From Pseudomonas sp. SORT22 (GTDB lineage Bacteria > Pseudomonadota > Gammaproteobacteria > Pseudomonadales > Pseudomonadaceae): a DNA stretch of 64,000 nt. Position numbers and translations under genes: made by a program. A model generated the notes under the pieces. It made no database searches. It saw only the letters and a program-made list of their open reading frames with translations, and had not been told where the DNA came from. The number at the start of each line of letters is the position of its first letter. Positions within the stretch are counted from its first letter, which is position 1. Of the stretch, positions 37,608 through 48,844 are shown piece after piece. The stretch is taken from contig NZ_CP071007.1 of the NCBI RefSeq assembly GCF_018417635.1, forward strand, positions 4,774,501-4,838,500, given 5' to 3'.

Positions 37608-40535
37608 ATGCCCTATCAATTAAATGTCCATTCCGATTCGCTGGCCTCCAGCCAAGGCCAGAAGCAAGCGCTCGACACCATCGCCTCCACGCTGGTGACT
37701 CAATGCCCCGACATGTGGGAAATGGCCCGTGAAGTTGCCCGCAACTTGCTGCTCAAGCACACCGGACAGACTCCAGAGCCAGACACCATTTACTGGCACC
37801 GCTTCGCTGGCGCGGTAAGCAGTACACGAAGCTTCACCGGCTGGGAGCATTACGGCCCACCGCTTGAATCGATGACCTTGCCACAGTTGGTCATGCGCCG
37901 TTTCAACAGCCACGACCAGGACAACAGCGATCTGCTGCAACAGGATGGTGGCTTTTACCGAGCCGGGCCACACAGCCCGGTTTTCAACGAAACCAATGAA
38001 ATTCGCATGCTGGGCCAGGATGTGCTCAATGAGTTCTGGCAGATCGACTTCAGCACGCTGTTCAACCACCGGCTCGATGCCTTCTGGCAAGCCCATGCCG
38101 ATGATTTTCGCCTGATGGCCAAGGTCAACTTCCTCGCCAAGGCGTATGAGGACTATCAAAGCGGCGTGCTGTACCCGCAGCACTGCCAGGCGATCTTCAA
38201 GGCAGTGGCAGGCGACTTGCGTGCCCCGATCACCCGCAAGCAACTGGCAGATCAGGTGCAGGCGGCGCAGGGCTGGAGTGTTCGGACCTTCGACATAGGC
38301 GGCTACCTGGCCAGCGACATCGTGCGCATTGTCTCCCCTGAAGGTCATCAGTTTGTCTATATGCCCGGAGAAACAACCGCCCTGCACAGCTTCGAAACCA
38401 ACAACGACCTGCACATCTGGGTGCTGCAACAGGCCTGTACCGACCTGGCCAGCCGGGCGCGCTTCGAATCGCACTTCCCGTTGTCGGTCCACCCGCCACG
38501 GGGCTCGGGCGTCGGCCTGAACAGCCTTATCGAGCTACTGGTATCCAGTTACGGTCATGCTGACCATTCGTTGATCAATCAGCTCGACCGGCCAATCGCC
38601 GGAGATCTGTTCAGCTACCTGCGCGACCAGGCCCGCGAACGCATGTATGCCGACGCCGACACGGCGCTGCGCTCGAACAGCGAACTGCGCAAACAGATGT
38701 GGATCGGTTACCTCAATGCCTTTACCAACACCTTTGGTGTCATCGGTGCAGTGTGTTGGCCAGTGGCTTTGGCAGTGGTCGGTGCGGACCTGGCCAGCCT
38801 GGGACTGAACATCGACCAGGCGGTGAACGGCGACACCACCGCAGAACGCAAGGCCGGTGTCACTGGCGCCATCGTCAGCGCAGTCAGTGCCGCCTTCGAC
38901 GCCACCCTGGTATTTGGCGTCGGCGCAGCCGCCGAAGTCGCTGAAGTAGTTGATCCACTTGAAGCCGAACGCAGCGCCAGCGGCATACGCACACCTCGAC
39001 CGCCCTTCGCCAGTGAAGCCCGTCCCCTGCCGGAGATAATCGATCTGCCTCTGGAGCAGCCGATTGCCAACGTGATTGTCGATGGGCAACGCCCACAACT
39101 GGAAGGCAACCTGCGCGGCACCTATCTGCTCGAAGGCCAGACCTACATCACCCTCAACGGGGATCCTTATGCGGTGTGCTACGTTGGCGAAATGAAAACC
39201 TGGGTGATCATCGATGAACAGAACCCGTACGCGTTCTACCGCAGCCAGCCCGTGAGGCTCAACGCCAATGGCCAGTGGGAACTGCTGCCCAAGCCCGGCC
39301 TGCAAGGGGGTGGCAAGTTCTGGAGCAAACATCCCTGGGGGTCCAGCGCGGCAGCGCAAACACCCGTCGTACTGCCCCTATCGCCCTATGAAGTACCGGT
39401 CGAGTTACGCGCGAAGCTGGAGAGCGCCGCCAACAACCCGGGCGATCAGTTACTCAAAGGCTATATCGTCATGAACGATCCCGAACTCAACGCTGCCGCC
39501 GAATCATTCACCCGGATACGCACGCAATTAGCGGAGGAAAGCCGCTCGTATTTTCGTACAGTGCAGGTGCAGCCCCGAGTAGAGATTCCCACGCTGGCGG
39601 CCAGCGCCACGCCCAAATCGATTTTCCAGGAGGTGTTTCAGCGCGCCGAAGGTTTGGTGATTGGCGAGCGTCACAGCTCGATTGCGAGCAAGAAGTTCCT
39701 GATCGAGAACATGGAGGTGCTAGCCAAGCAGAAAGTCCGCACGCTGTACATGGAACATCTGCTGACCGACTTCCATCAGGCCGACCTGGACATTTTCATG
39801 CGCACCGGGAAGATGCCCCCGGGCTTGAACAAGTACTTGAAAAGCCTCGATAGCGGGTTCGGAACCGACCCGTCAGGCCAGTTCACTTTCCTCAACCTGG
39901 TCAAGGCCGCCCAGCGCAACCACCTGCGCATCCAGGCCATCGACTGCATGGCCAGCTACCGTCAGACGGGCCTGGCAGACCCGAAGGGCACCCTGCGCAT
40001 CGAAATGATGAATCGCTATGCCACTTCAATCATCAGTGCTGTAGAACAGCAAAGCCCGGGGCGCTGGATTGCGCTGGTAGGAGAGTCCCACGCCAACACC
40101 TTCGAGCAGGTGCCAGGGCTCAGCGAGTTGAACCAGGCAATTGGCCTGCGGGTAGCCGATGCCGAAGCAGGGACCACCGTCGGCCTGTTTGTCGATGAAG
40201 GCCGGTTTGGCGACCTGTCCAAAGGCCAGGCGCCACGCTTCGTCAAGAATGACCTGGTGCTGCGCATCGTAACTCCGGGGTCGTGGGCAGCCGATCTGAC
40301 AACCCTGCACGAAACCCGCCTGCCGCGGGTCGGCATGTTCTTGATCGAGCAGCAGGGTGATCAGACTCTACTGTTTCATCGCAGCAACGACCGCTCAATC
40401 GTGCGCACCGTCATCCACATCACCGAGGACCAGGTCTCAATCGACCGGCCCTGGCCCCGCGTCCACAACCATCGCTTCAAAGACCTGCGCGAACTGGTCT
40501 CGGCGCTCAAACTCACGGGCCTGACTCAAGCCTGA
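37608..40535 (+). CDS. Large toxin-like protein with C-terminal EreA/ChaN/TIKI-type domain (paralogue B)
   Basis: A 975-residue paralogue of the divergent gene, sharing SFTGWEHYG, LVMRRF...DQDN, a hydrophobic mid-region (~375-400, 420-445) and the C-terminal GERH (686-689), LYMEHL (Glu716), AIDC and GESH (825-828) blocks. It differs by a longer central linker and by ~70 extra C-terminal residues (~906-968) with alternating strands and a final helix ending FKDLRELVSALK. No signal peptide and no adjacent secretion or immunity gene. The start at 37608 sits 6 bp after AAGGAG; the ATG at 37602 is too close to it. Role is inferred from family: probable effector toxin acting on eukaryotic cells or competitors. 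Confidence 0.65.
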   Translation: MPYQLNVHSDSLASSQGQKQALDTIASTLVTQCPDMWEMAREVARNLLLKHTGQTPEPDTIYWHRFAGAVSSTRSFTGWEHYGPPLESMTLPQLVMRRFNSHDQDNSDLLQQDGGFYRAGPHSPVFNETNEIRMLGQDVLNEFWQIDFSTLFNHRLDAFWQAHADDFRLMAKVNFLAKAYEDYQSGVLYPQHCQAIFKAVAGDLRAPITRKQLADQVQAAQGWSVRTFDIGGYLASDIVRIVSPEGHQFVYMPGETTALHSFETNNDLHIWVLQQACTDLASRARFESHFPLSVHPPRGSGVGLNSLIELLVSSYGHADHSLINQLDRPIAGDLFSYLRDQARERMYADADTALRSNSELRKQMWIGYLNAFTNTFGVIGAVCWPVALAVVGADLASLGLNIDQAVNGDTTAERKAGVTGAIVSAVSAAFDATLVFGVGAAAEVAEVVDPLEAERSASGIRTPRPPFASEARPLPEIIDLPLEQPIANVIVDGQRPQLEGNLRGTYLLEGQTYITLNGDPYAVCYVGEMKTWVIIDEQNPYAFYRSQPVRLNANGQWELLPKPGLQGGGKFWSKHPWGSSAAAQTPVVLPLSPYEVPVELRAKLESAANNPGDQLLKGYIVMNDPELNAAAESFTRIRTQLAEESRSYFRTVQVQPRVEIPTLAASATPKSIFQEVFQRAEGLVIGERHSSIASKKFLIENMEVLAKQKVRTLYMEHLLTDFHQADLDIFMRTGKMPPGLNKYLKSLDSGFGTDPSGQFTFLNLVKAAQRNHLRIQAIDCMASYRQTGLADPKGTLRIEMMNRYATSIISAVEQQSPGRWIALVGESHANTFEQVPGLSELNQAIGLRVADAEAGTTVGLFVDEGRFGDLSKGQAPRFVKNDLVLRIVTPGSWAADLTTLHETRLPRVGMFLIEQQGDQTLLFHRSNDRSIVRTVIHITEDQVSIDRPWPRVHNHRFKDLRELVSALKLTGLTQA

Positions 40536-40542
40536 AAAAACA

Positions 40543-40568
40543 AACGCCCCGACAAGTCGGGGCGTTTG
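40543..40568 (-). terminator. Rho-independent terminator, mainly for guaA
   Basis: The GC-rich hairpin AAACGCCCCGAC/GTCGGGGCGTTT is followed on the minus strand by a T-tract (complement of the A run at 40536-40541). It serves guaA and probably also limits readthrough from the convergent toxin-like gene. Confidence 0.85.
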
Positions 40569-40600
40569 CTTCAAGCGCTACAGCGGTTCACGCAGCAGGA

Positions 40601-42178
40601 TCATTCCCACTCGATGGTCGCTGGCGGCTTGCTCGACACGTCGTAGGTGACGCGGGAGATGCCTTCGATCTCGTTGATGATCCGGCCGCTGACGGTTTCC
40701 AGCAGCTCGTAAGGCAGGTGCGCCCAACGCGCGGTCATGAAGTCGATGGTCTCGACCGCACGCAGGGCCACGACCCAGGCGTAACGGCGGCCGTCACCAA
40801 CCACACCGACCGATTTCACCGGCTGGAACACCACGAAGGCCTGGCTGACCTTGTGGTACCAGTCGGCCTTGCGCAGTTCTTCAATGAAGATGTGGTCGGC
40901 GCGACGCAGCAGGTCGGCGTATTCCTTCTTCACTTCACCGAGGATGCGCACGCCCAGGCCCGGACCCGGGAACGGGTGACGGTAGACCATGTCGTACGGC
41001 AGGCCCAGCTCCAGGCCAAGGCGACGAACCTCGTCCTTGAACAGCTCGCGCAGCGGCTCGACCAGCTTGAGGTTCATCTCTTCCGGCAGGCCACCGACGT
41101 TGTGGTGCGACTTGATCACGTGGGCCTTGCCGCTCTTGGCGCCAGCCGACTCGATCACGTCCGGGTAGATGGTGCCCTGGGCCAGGTACTTGATGTTGTG
41201 CAGCTTGCTCGACTCGGCATCGAACACGTCGATGAAGGTGCGGCCGATGATCTTGCGCTTCTTCTCGGGGTCGGCTTCGCCGGCCAGATTGCCGAGGAAC
41301 TGCTCTTCGGCGTTGGCGCGGATTACCTTGACGCCCATGTTCTCGGCGAACATGGCCATCACTTGCTCGCCTTCGTGCAGGCGCAGCAGGCCGTTGTCGA
41401 CGAATACGCAGGTCAGCTGGTCGCCGATGGCCTTGTGCAGCAGCGCTGCAACCACAGAGGAGTCAACGCCGCCGGACAGGCCGAGCAGGACGTTGTCGCT
41501 GCCGACCTGGGCGCGGATCTGGGCAATGGCGTCTTCAGCAATGTGCGACGGGGTCCACAGCGCTTCGCAACCGCAGATGTCGAGGATGAAGCGCGAAAGA
41601 ATGCGACCGCCCTGCTTGGTATGGGTCACTTCCGGGTGGAACTGCACGCCGTAGTAGCCACGGGTGTCGTCGGCCATGCCGGCGATCGGGCAGCTCGGGG
41701 TGCTGGCCAGGATGTGGAATTCTTCCGGGATGCGGGTGACCTTGTCACCGTGGCTCATCCACACATCCAGACCGAACACGCCATCGGCGTCAACGTGGTC
41801 TTCGATGCCGTCGAGCAGGCGGCTCTTGCCGACTACGTCGACGCGGGCATAACCGAACTCACGCAGCTCGGAACCTTCAACCTTGCCGCCCAGCTGTTCG
41901 GCCATGGTCTGCATGCCGTAGCAGATACCGAATACCGGTACGCCCAGGTCCCAGACCGCCTGTGGCGCGCGTGGGCTGTTGGCTTCGTGCACGGACTCGG
42001 GGCCGCCGGCGAGGATGATGCCGCGCGGGGCGAATTCGCGAATCGCTTCATCGTCCATGTCGAACGGGTGCAGTTCGCAGTACACGCCGATTTCGCGCAC
42101 GCGGCGAGCGATCAGCTGGGTGTACTGGGAACCGAAGTCGAGGATCAGGATGCGGTGAGCGTGAATGTCGAGGGCCAT
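40601..42178 (-). CDS. guaA: GMP synthase (glutamine-hydrolysing)
   Basis: A 525-residue two-domain enzyme: class I glutaminase (~1-200) with the nucleophile Cys in [17 protein letters not shown] and the HPE dyad in [10 protein letters not shown], then the ATP pyrophosphatase domain with the PP-loop [15 protein letters not shown], and the C-terminal dimerisation domain. It aminates XMP to GMP. It lies 126 bp downstream of guaB on the same strand, the usual guaBA arrangement. Confidence 0.97.
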   Translation of the reverse strand: MALDIHAHRILILDFGSQYTQLIARRVREIGVYCELHPFDMDDEAIREFAPRGIILAGGPESVHEANSPRAPQAVWDLGVPVFGICYGMQTMAEQLGGKVEGSELREFGYARVDVVGKSRLLDGIEDHVDADGVFGLDVWMSHGDKVTRIPEEFHILASTPSCPIAGMADDTRGYYGVQFHPEVTHTKQGGRILSRFILDICGCEALWTPSHIAEDAIAQIRAQVGSDNVLLGLSGGVDSSVVAALLHKAIGDQLTCVFVDNGLLRLHEGEQVMAMFAENMGVKVIRANAEEQFLGNLAGEADPEKKRKIIGRTFIDVFDAESSKLHNIKYLAQGTIYPDVIESAGAKSGKAHVIKSHHNVGGLPEEMNLKLVEPLRELFKDEVRRLGLELGLPYDMVYRHPFPGPGLGVRILGEVKKEYADLLRRADHIFIEELRKADWYHKVSQAFVVFQPVKSVGVVGDGRRYAWVVALRAVETIDFMTARWAHLPYELLETVSGRIINEIEGISRVTYDVSSKPPATIEWE

Positions 42179-42304
42179 GACTCAATCTCTGATGCAGCTG
42201 CAAGCTTCACGCTGCAAGCCGCAAGTTGTTCGGGAATTACGCGGTAGCCGCTGCAGAGCAACTACCGCTTGGAGCTAGAAGCTTGTCACTTGCCGCTGGA
42301 GGCG
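42179..42304. repeat. Intergenic repeat-like spacer between guaB and guaA
   Basis: This 126-bp spacer is rich in near-repeated blocks (GCTGCAAGCTTCACGCTGCA, GCAAGCCGCAAG, GAGCTAGAAGCTTG, CACTTGCCGCTGGA), which can fold into imperfect hairpins. Such tgcaagct-type blocks recur between Pseudomonas genes. It separates two cotranscribed genes; no promoter was recognised in it. Confidence 0.4.
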
Positions 42305-44417
<2,113 letters not shown>

Positions 44418-44435
44418 CACAGCGGCCAAACAGGT

Positions 44436-45218
44436 TCAAAGATGCCAGTTTACCTCACTCAGGTAGCGGCCGATCAGGGCAATGCCGCTGGCCAGCACCA
44501 GCCAGGTGACCAGGCGCACGAAGGTCTCACGCGACATATTCAGGGTCAGGCGCCGGCCCAGGTACACACCGCCCAGCATCATCGGCGCCAGGCACAGGGC
44601 CAGTAGCAACAGCGGCAGGTCGGCATATACGCCAGCGATCAGGAACAGGCTCAGGCGCACCACAGTGCTGCAACTGATCAGCGCGCTCTGGGTCGCCCGC
44701 GCCTGCTCCTTGGAGGGCAACCGGGCGTTGAGGTAGAGCGCATAGAGAAAGCCGCCGCTGCCGAACAAGGCACCGAACAGGCCGCCCGCCGCCCCCATCG
44801 GCACCGACCAGGCCGCCGACAGCTGCGCCGGCTTGACCTTCACCGCCAGGCTGTAGAGGGCATAAGCGCTGATAAACAGCCCCATCAATAACAGCAACAC
44901 GTCGGACTTGAGGTTGAGCAGAAACACCACGCCAAAGGTGCAGCCCAGCGCCATGCATGGCAGCAGGCGCATCAGCTCCGGGCGCGCCACGTCTTTGCGC
45001 GCCGGCAACCAGTTGCCGAAGGCGGCGACGAAATCCAGCAGCACCAGCAACGGAATGATCCGCGACAGCGGCATGAAGTTGATCAGCACCGGGCCGGCCA
45101 CCAGCGCGGTACCGAAGCCGGCGATGCCGAAGACGACATAGGCGGCGCCAATACCCAACAGGATCGGCAACCAGTCGAGCGGGGTAAACGGTAATTGGGC
45201 AAACAGGGTGGAAAGCAT
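44436..45218 (-). CDS. TSUP-family (TauE/SafE) anion transporter
   Basis: A ~260-residue membrane protein with about eight hydrophobic spans and the TSUP double repeat: IGAAYVVFGIAGFGTALVAGP near the N-terminus and GAAGGLFGALFGSGG in the second half. TSUP proteins export or import sulfonates, sulfite or small organic acids; the substrate is not predictable here. The ATG at 45218 follows GAAG by 7 bp; a GTG at 45230 is an alternative. Divergent from a LysR gene that probably controls it. Confidence 0.82.
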   Translation of the reverse strand: MLSTLFAQLPFTPLDWLPILLGIGAAYVVFGIAGFGTALVAGPVLINFMPLSRIIPLLVLLDFVAAFGNWLPARKDVARPELMRLLPCMALGCTFGVVFLLNLKSDVLLLLMGLFISAYALYSLAVKVKPAQLSAAWSVPMGAAGGLFGALFGSGGFLYALYLNARLPSKEQARATQSALISCSTVVRLSLFLIAGVYADLPLLLLALCLAPMMLGGVYLGRRLTLNMSRETFVRLVTWLVLASGIALIGRYLSEVNWHL

Positions 45219-45320
45219 GACGGTCTTCACCAGTGGAGGTGTAGAAACTTTAGCCAGCCACTAGCCATGCCGACTAATATGCAATTACCTAATCAGTCAT
45301 CTTGAAACGGCATAGCTACA

Positions 45321-46205
45321 ATGATCTCCACCCGCCAGTTGCGTTACTTCGTCGAAATTGCCGAGAGCGGCAGCTTCAGTGCTGCGGCCGAGCGGCTGTT
45401 CATCGCCCAGTCGGCGCTGAGCCGTCAGGTCAAGGAGCTGGAGTCGCAACTCGACACCCTGCTGTTCGAGCGCACCGCCCGCCTGCCGCGCCTCACCGCT
45501 GCGGGCCAGGCCTTTTTGCCGCGGGCGCGGACCTTGCTGGTGGACCTGGAAAAGGCCCAACGCCTGGCCCGTGAGGTCGGCCAGGGTGTGCGCGGCAGCC
45601 TGCGCCTGAGTCACTCGAGCACCGTGCCGCTGAGCGGGCAGTTGCTGGCGCGGCTCAGTGGCTATCTGCATGACAACCCGGGGGTGTCCATGGAGATCGC
45701 CCAGCAGTCCTCCGAGGCGCAGCTTGAGGAATTGGCCGAAGGTCGCCTGGAAGTGGGCCTGCTGCGCCTGCCGGTGCTGCGTCAGCACGAGGACGTATGT
45801 GTGCAGGCGCTGTTCGAGGAACCCTTGCTACTGGCAGTGGCTCAGGATCATCGGCTGGCCGGGGAAAGCAGCGTGCATCTGGCGCAGTTGCATGAAGAAG
45901 CCTTTATCTCCATCCCTCACCGTCAGCGTGGCGGCTTGAGCTACCTGTCTGCTCAGCTGTGTTCGCGTGAAGGCTTCTTCCCCCGGGCTGCGCGGGTGGT
46001 GTCGCGCAAAACCACACAACTGCAGCTGATCCAGGCCGGGTTCGGGGTGGCGTTGCTACCGCGCTGCATGCAGGACCTTGCGCCGGCGACGGTGAAGTTC
46101 GTGACACTGGCCGATGAAGACTGCAACAGCACCGTGGCGCTGGCGTATCGGCGCGATGCCGGAGCGCTGGTGCAAGGATTCTTGAACTGCATGCAGGACC
46201 GGTAG
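45321..46205 (+). CDS. LysR-family transcriptional regulator
   Basis: A 294-residue regulator with an N-terminal winged helix-turn-helix (~1-60, MISTRQLRYFVEIAESGSFSAAAERLFIAQSALSRQ family pattern) and a periplasmic-binding-protein-like effector domain (~90-290). It is transcribed divergently from the TSUP transporter across ~100 bp, the usual LysR target arrangement. That spacer has an ATTA/TAAT-rich stretch near 45275-45295 that may hold the operator. The effector is unknown. Confidence 0.88.
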   Translation: MISTRQLRYFVEIAESGSFSAAAERLFIAQSALSRQVKELESQLDTLLFERTARLPRLTAAGQAFLPRARTLLVDLEKAQRLAREVGQGVRGSLRLSHSSTVPLSGQLLARLSGYLHDNPGVSMEIAQQSSEAQLEELAEGRLEVGLLRLPVLRQHEDVCVQALFEEPLLLAVAQDHRLAGESSVHLAQLHEEAFISIPHRQRGGLSYLSAQLCSREGFFPRAARVVSRKTTQLQLIQAGFGVALLPRCMQDLAPATVKFVTLADEDCNSTVALAYRRDAGALVQGFLNCMQDR

Positions 46206-46286
46206 GAGCGGCGGTGCGGCGACCCGACTTGCCCCGCGATCAGGTACGGTCAGCCAGATCGCATCGCGGGGCAAGCCCGCTCCTAC
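46203..46286. repeat. REP/REPIN-type inverted pair between the LysR gene and xseA
   Basis: Two inverted REP-like halves: TAGGAGCGGCGGTGCGGC...GCCCCGCGAT and ATCGCGGGGCAAGCCCGCTCCTA, separated by ~25 bp. It shares the CGCGGGGCAAG core with the repeats at 26761 and 61172. Confidence 0.78.
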
Positions 46287-46325
46287 ATGCCGACACCTGT
46301 GCAACATTCCTTTATGATGCAGCCC

Positions 46326-47705
46326 ATGATCAAAGACCCCTTCGAAAGACTCGGCCTGGACCGCGAAGTCCTGACCGTCAGCCAACTCAACGGCCGCGCC
46401 CGGGTGCTGCTGGAAGACGTGTTCCGCAATGTCTGGGTCGAAGGCGAGATCTCCAACCTCGCCCGCCCGGCCTCCGGTCATGTCTACTTCACCCTCAAGG
46501 ACAGCGGTGCCCAGGTGCGCTGCGCATTGTTCCGCCAGAACGCCGCACGGGTGCGCCAGGCCCTGCGCGACGGTCTGGCGGTCAAGGTGCGCGGCAAGGT
46601 CTCGCTGTTCGAAGGCCGTGGCGACTATCAACTGATCCTCGATACTGTCGAGCCGGCCGGTGACGGCGCCCTGCGCCTGGCCTTCGAAGCGCTGAAGGAA
46701 AAGCTCGGCGCCGAAGGCCTGTTCAGTGCCGAAAACAAGCGCGCCCTGCCCGCTCACCCGCAGCGCATCGGCATCGTCAGCTCGCCCACCGGCGCGGTGA
46801 TCCGCGACATCATCAGCGTGTTCCGCCGCCGTGCGCCGCAGGTCGAGCTGACCCTGATCCCCACTGCCGTGCAAGGCCGCGAAGCCATCAACCAGATTGT
46901 CCGCGCCCTGCAACTGGCCGACAGTCGCGGCTTCGACGCGCTGATCCTGGCCCGCGGTGGCGGCTCGCTGGAAGACCTCTGGTGCTTCAACGAAGAAGCC
47001 GTGGCCCGCGCCATCGCCGCCTGCCAGACGCCGATCGTCAGCGCCGTTGGCCATGAAACCGACGTCTCGATCAGTGACTTCGTCGCTGACGTGCGCGCCC
47101 CGACGCCGTCTGCCGCCGCCGAACTGCTGGCCCCGGACAGCAGCGACCTGCAGCGGCGCATCGACAGCCTCAAGCGCCGCCTGCTGCTACGCATCCAGAG
47201 CCGTTTGATGCACGATCGCCTGCGCCTGGACAGCCTGACCCGGCGCCTGCGCCACCCGGGCGAGCGCCTGCGCCAGCAGGCCCAGCGCCTCGACGACCTG
47301 GACATGCGCCTGCGCCGCGCCTTCGAGCAGCGCCTGAATCAGCGCCGCGAGCGCCTCGCCCGCCTGGACACGCGCCTGGCCGCGCAACATCCCGGGCGCA
47401 CCCTGACCCTGCTCAAGCAGCGCCTGGACAGCCTCGCCGAACGCCTGCCGCGCGCCATGCGCGAGACCCTCAAGGACCGTCGCCAGCGTCTGCAGGCGCA
47501 GGTCCAGACCCTGCACGTGGTCAGCCCGCTGGCGACCCTGGGCCGTGGCTACAGTATCTTGCTCGACGAGCGCGGCCAGGCCATCCGCAACGCCGCCCAG
47601 ACCCACAACGGCCAGCGCCTGACCGCCCGCCTGGGCGAGGGCGAGTTGCTGGTGCGGGTCGAAGACAACCACCTGACCCCGGTCACGCTCTCTTTACTGG
47701 ACTGA
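46326..47705 (+). CDS. xseA: Exodeoxyribonuclease VII large subunit
   Basis: A 459-residue protein: an N-terminal OB-fold (~20-105), the catalytic domain with GRGGGSLEDLWCFNEE-type and VGHETDVSISDFVADVRAPTPSAAAE signatures, a long arginine-rich coiled coil (~275-405), and the C-terminal LATLGRGYSIL block. With XseB it degrades single-stranded DNA to oligonucleotides. The ATG at 46326 (MIKDPFERLG) gives the family length; 13 extra codons upstream run into the REP element. Confidence 0.95.
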   Translation: MIKDPFERLGLDREVLTVSQLNGRARVLLEDVFRNVWVEGEISNLARPASGHVYFTLKDSGAQVRCALFRQNAARVRQALRDGLAVKVRGKVSLFEGRGDYQLILDTVEPAGDGALRLAFEALKEKLGAEGLFSAENKRALPAHPQRIGIVSSPTGAVIRDIISVFRRRAPQVELTLIPTAVQGREAINQIVRALQLADSRGFDALILARGGGSLEDLWCFNEEAVARAIAACQTPIVSAVGHETDVSISDFVADVRAPTPSAAAELLAPDSSDLQRRIDSLKRRLLLRIQSRLMHDRLRLDSLTRRLRHPGERLRQQAQRLDDLDMRLRRAFEQRLNQRRERLARLDTRLAAQHPGRTLTLLKQRLDSLAERLPRAMRETLKDRRQRLQAQVQTLHVVSPLATLGRGYSILLDERGQAIRNAAQTHNGQRLTARLGEGELLVRVEDNHLTPVTLSLLD

Positions 47706-47708
47706 ACC

Positions 47709-48533
47709 ATGCCGCGTCTATTTGCCCCGCTGTTGCTCCTGTGCCTGGTGTTCGCCAGCAGCGCCCAGGCCAGCTACATCACCCGCCAACTGAACAAGCC
47801 GGTACCCGGCGGCGTCGCCGTCGTCGACCTGGGCCCGGCCGCCACGCCACCCAGCGCGCGCTTTGATGGCAAGCCAGTGCTGGTGGTCCGGGAACAGGAC
47901 ACCTGGCTGGCCATCGTCGGCCTGCCACTGACGCAAAAGCCCGGCACCGCGCAGCTCACCCAGGGCAGCCGTACCCTTAGCTTCAACGTGGGCAGCAAGA
48001 AGTACCCGGAACAGCGCATCACCTTGAAGAACAAACGCCAGGTCAACCCCGACCCTGCCGACCTCAAGCGCATCGACGCCGAGCTGGCCGAGCAGATCAA
48101 GGCCTACCGCAGCTTCAGCCCCACCCTGCCGAGCAACCTGATTCTCGACAAGCCGGTCAACGGCCCGCTGTCGAGCAAGTTTGGCGTGCGCCGCTTCTTC
48201 AATGGCGAAGAACGCAACCCGCACGCCGGCCTGGATTTCGCCGTACCCGCCGGCACGCCGATCAAGACCCCGGCCAACGGCAAGGTAATCCTCATCGGCA
48301 ATTACTTCTTCAACGGCAACACCGTGTTTGTCGACCACGGCCAGGGCTTTATCAGCATGTTCTGCCATATGTCGAAGATCGACGTAAAGCCCGGTCAGCA
48401 ACTGAGCCGCGGCGCCGTGGTTGGCCGCGTCGGCGCGACCGGCCGCGCCACCGGCCCGCATATGCACTGGAACGTCAGCCTCAATGATGCGCGGGTCGAT
48501 CCGGCGATCTTCATCGGCGCTTTCCAGCCCTGA
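47709..48533 (+). CDS. M23-family periplasmic peptidase
   Basis: A 274-residue protein with a signal peptide (cleavage after ASSAQA, ~20), a beta-rich N-terminal domain and a C-terminal LytM/M23 domain. Zinc ligands are seen in NPHAGLDFAVP (His and Asp) and TGPHMHWNVS (HxH), so it is likely an active cell-wall endopeptidase. It starts 3 bp after xseA, so is probably cotranscribed, and is followed by a strong terminator. Confidence 0.9.
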   Translation: MPRLFAPLLLLCLVFASSAQASYITRQLNKPVPGGVAVVDLGPAATPPSARFDGKPVLVVREQDTWLAIVGLPLTQKPGTAQLTQGSRTLSFNVGSKKYPEQRITLKNKRQVNPDPADLKRIDAELAEQIKAYRSFSPTLPSNLILDKPVNGPLSSKFGVRRFFNGEERNPHAGLDFAVPAGTPIKTPANGKVILIGNYFFNGNTVFVDHGQGFISMFCHMSKIDVKPGQQLSRGAVVGRVGATGRATGPHMHWNVSLNDARVDPAIFIGAFQP

Positions 48534-48552
48534 GGCCTGGCTTGCGCCATTC

Positions 48553-48585
48553 AAAAAGACCGCGCAACTGGCGCGGTCTTTTTAT
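48553..48585 (+). terminator. Rho-independent terminator after the M23 peptidase gene
   Basis: The hairpin AAAAAGACCGCGC / GCGCGGTCTTTTT with a short AACTG-type loop runs into TTTTTATTT. Confidence 0.9.
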
Positions 48586-48689
48586 TTATAAATCGCCATA
48601 AAATCTCGACAAAACTGGTTTTTTAAGCATTTATCTCAATTTTCTCGCAAGGCTTGCCATCTTTAACCCCACTGGTTAGGGTTGAAGCC

Positions 48690-48767
48690 ATGAAAACCTT
48701 TCAGACCCTCATCCTGCTTCGTCAACACCGCAGCCTCTGCCTGGTCAGTGCACGACTACCAAGCTGA
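48690..48767 (+). CDS. leuA leader peptide (leucine-rich, 25 codons)
   Basis: ATG at 48690 opens a 25-residue peptide ([19 protein letters not shown] then SARLPS) ending at a TGA 77 bp before leuA. Six of 25 residues are Leu, with a clustered Leu-Ile-Leu-Leu. A small leucine-rich leader directly before leuA is the hallmark of ribosome-mediated attenuation of leucine biosynthesis. The preceding ~100 bp (48586-48689) is AT-rich and should hold the promoter. The following spacer is GC-rich around GGCGGGCC/GGCCGC but lacks a T-tract, so the terminating structure is not obvious. Confidence 0.7.
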   Translation: MKTFQTLILLRQHRSLCLVSARLPS

Positions 48768-48844
48768 ATCGCGTCGCCTCGCCTTTTCATCTCGTTTTCG
48801 TTCGGCGGGCCCCTTTCAAGGCCGCACATTCAAGGATTGCTTTC

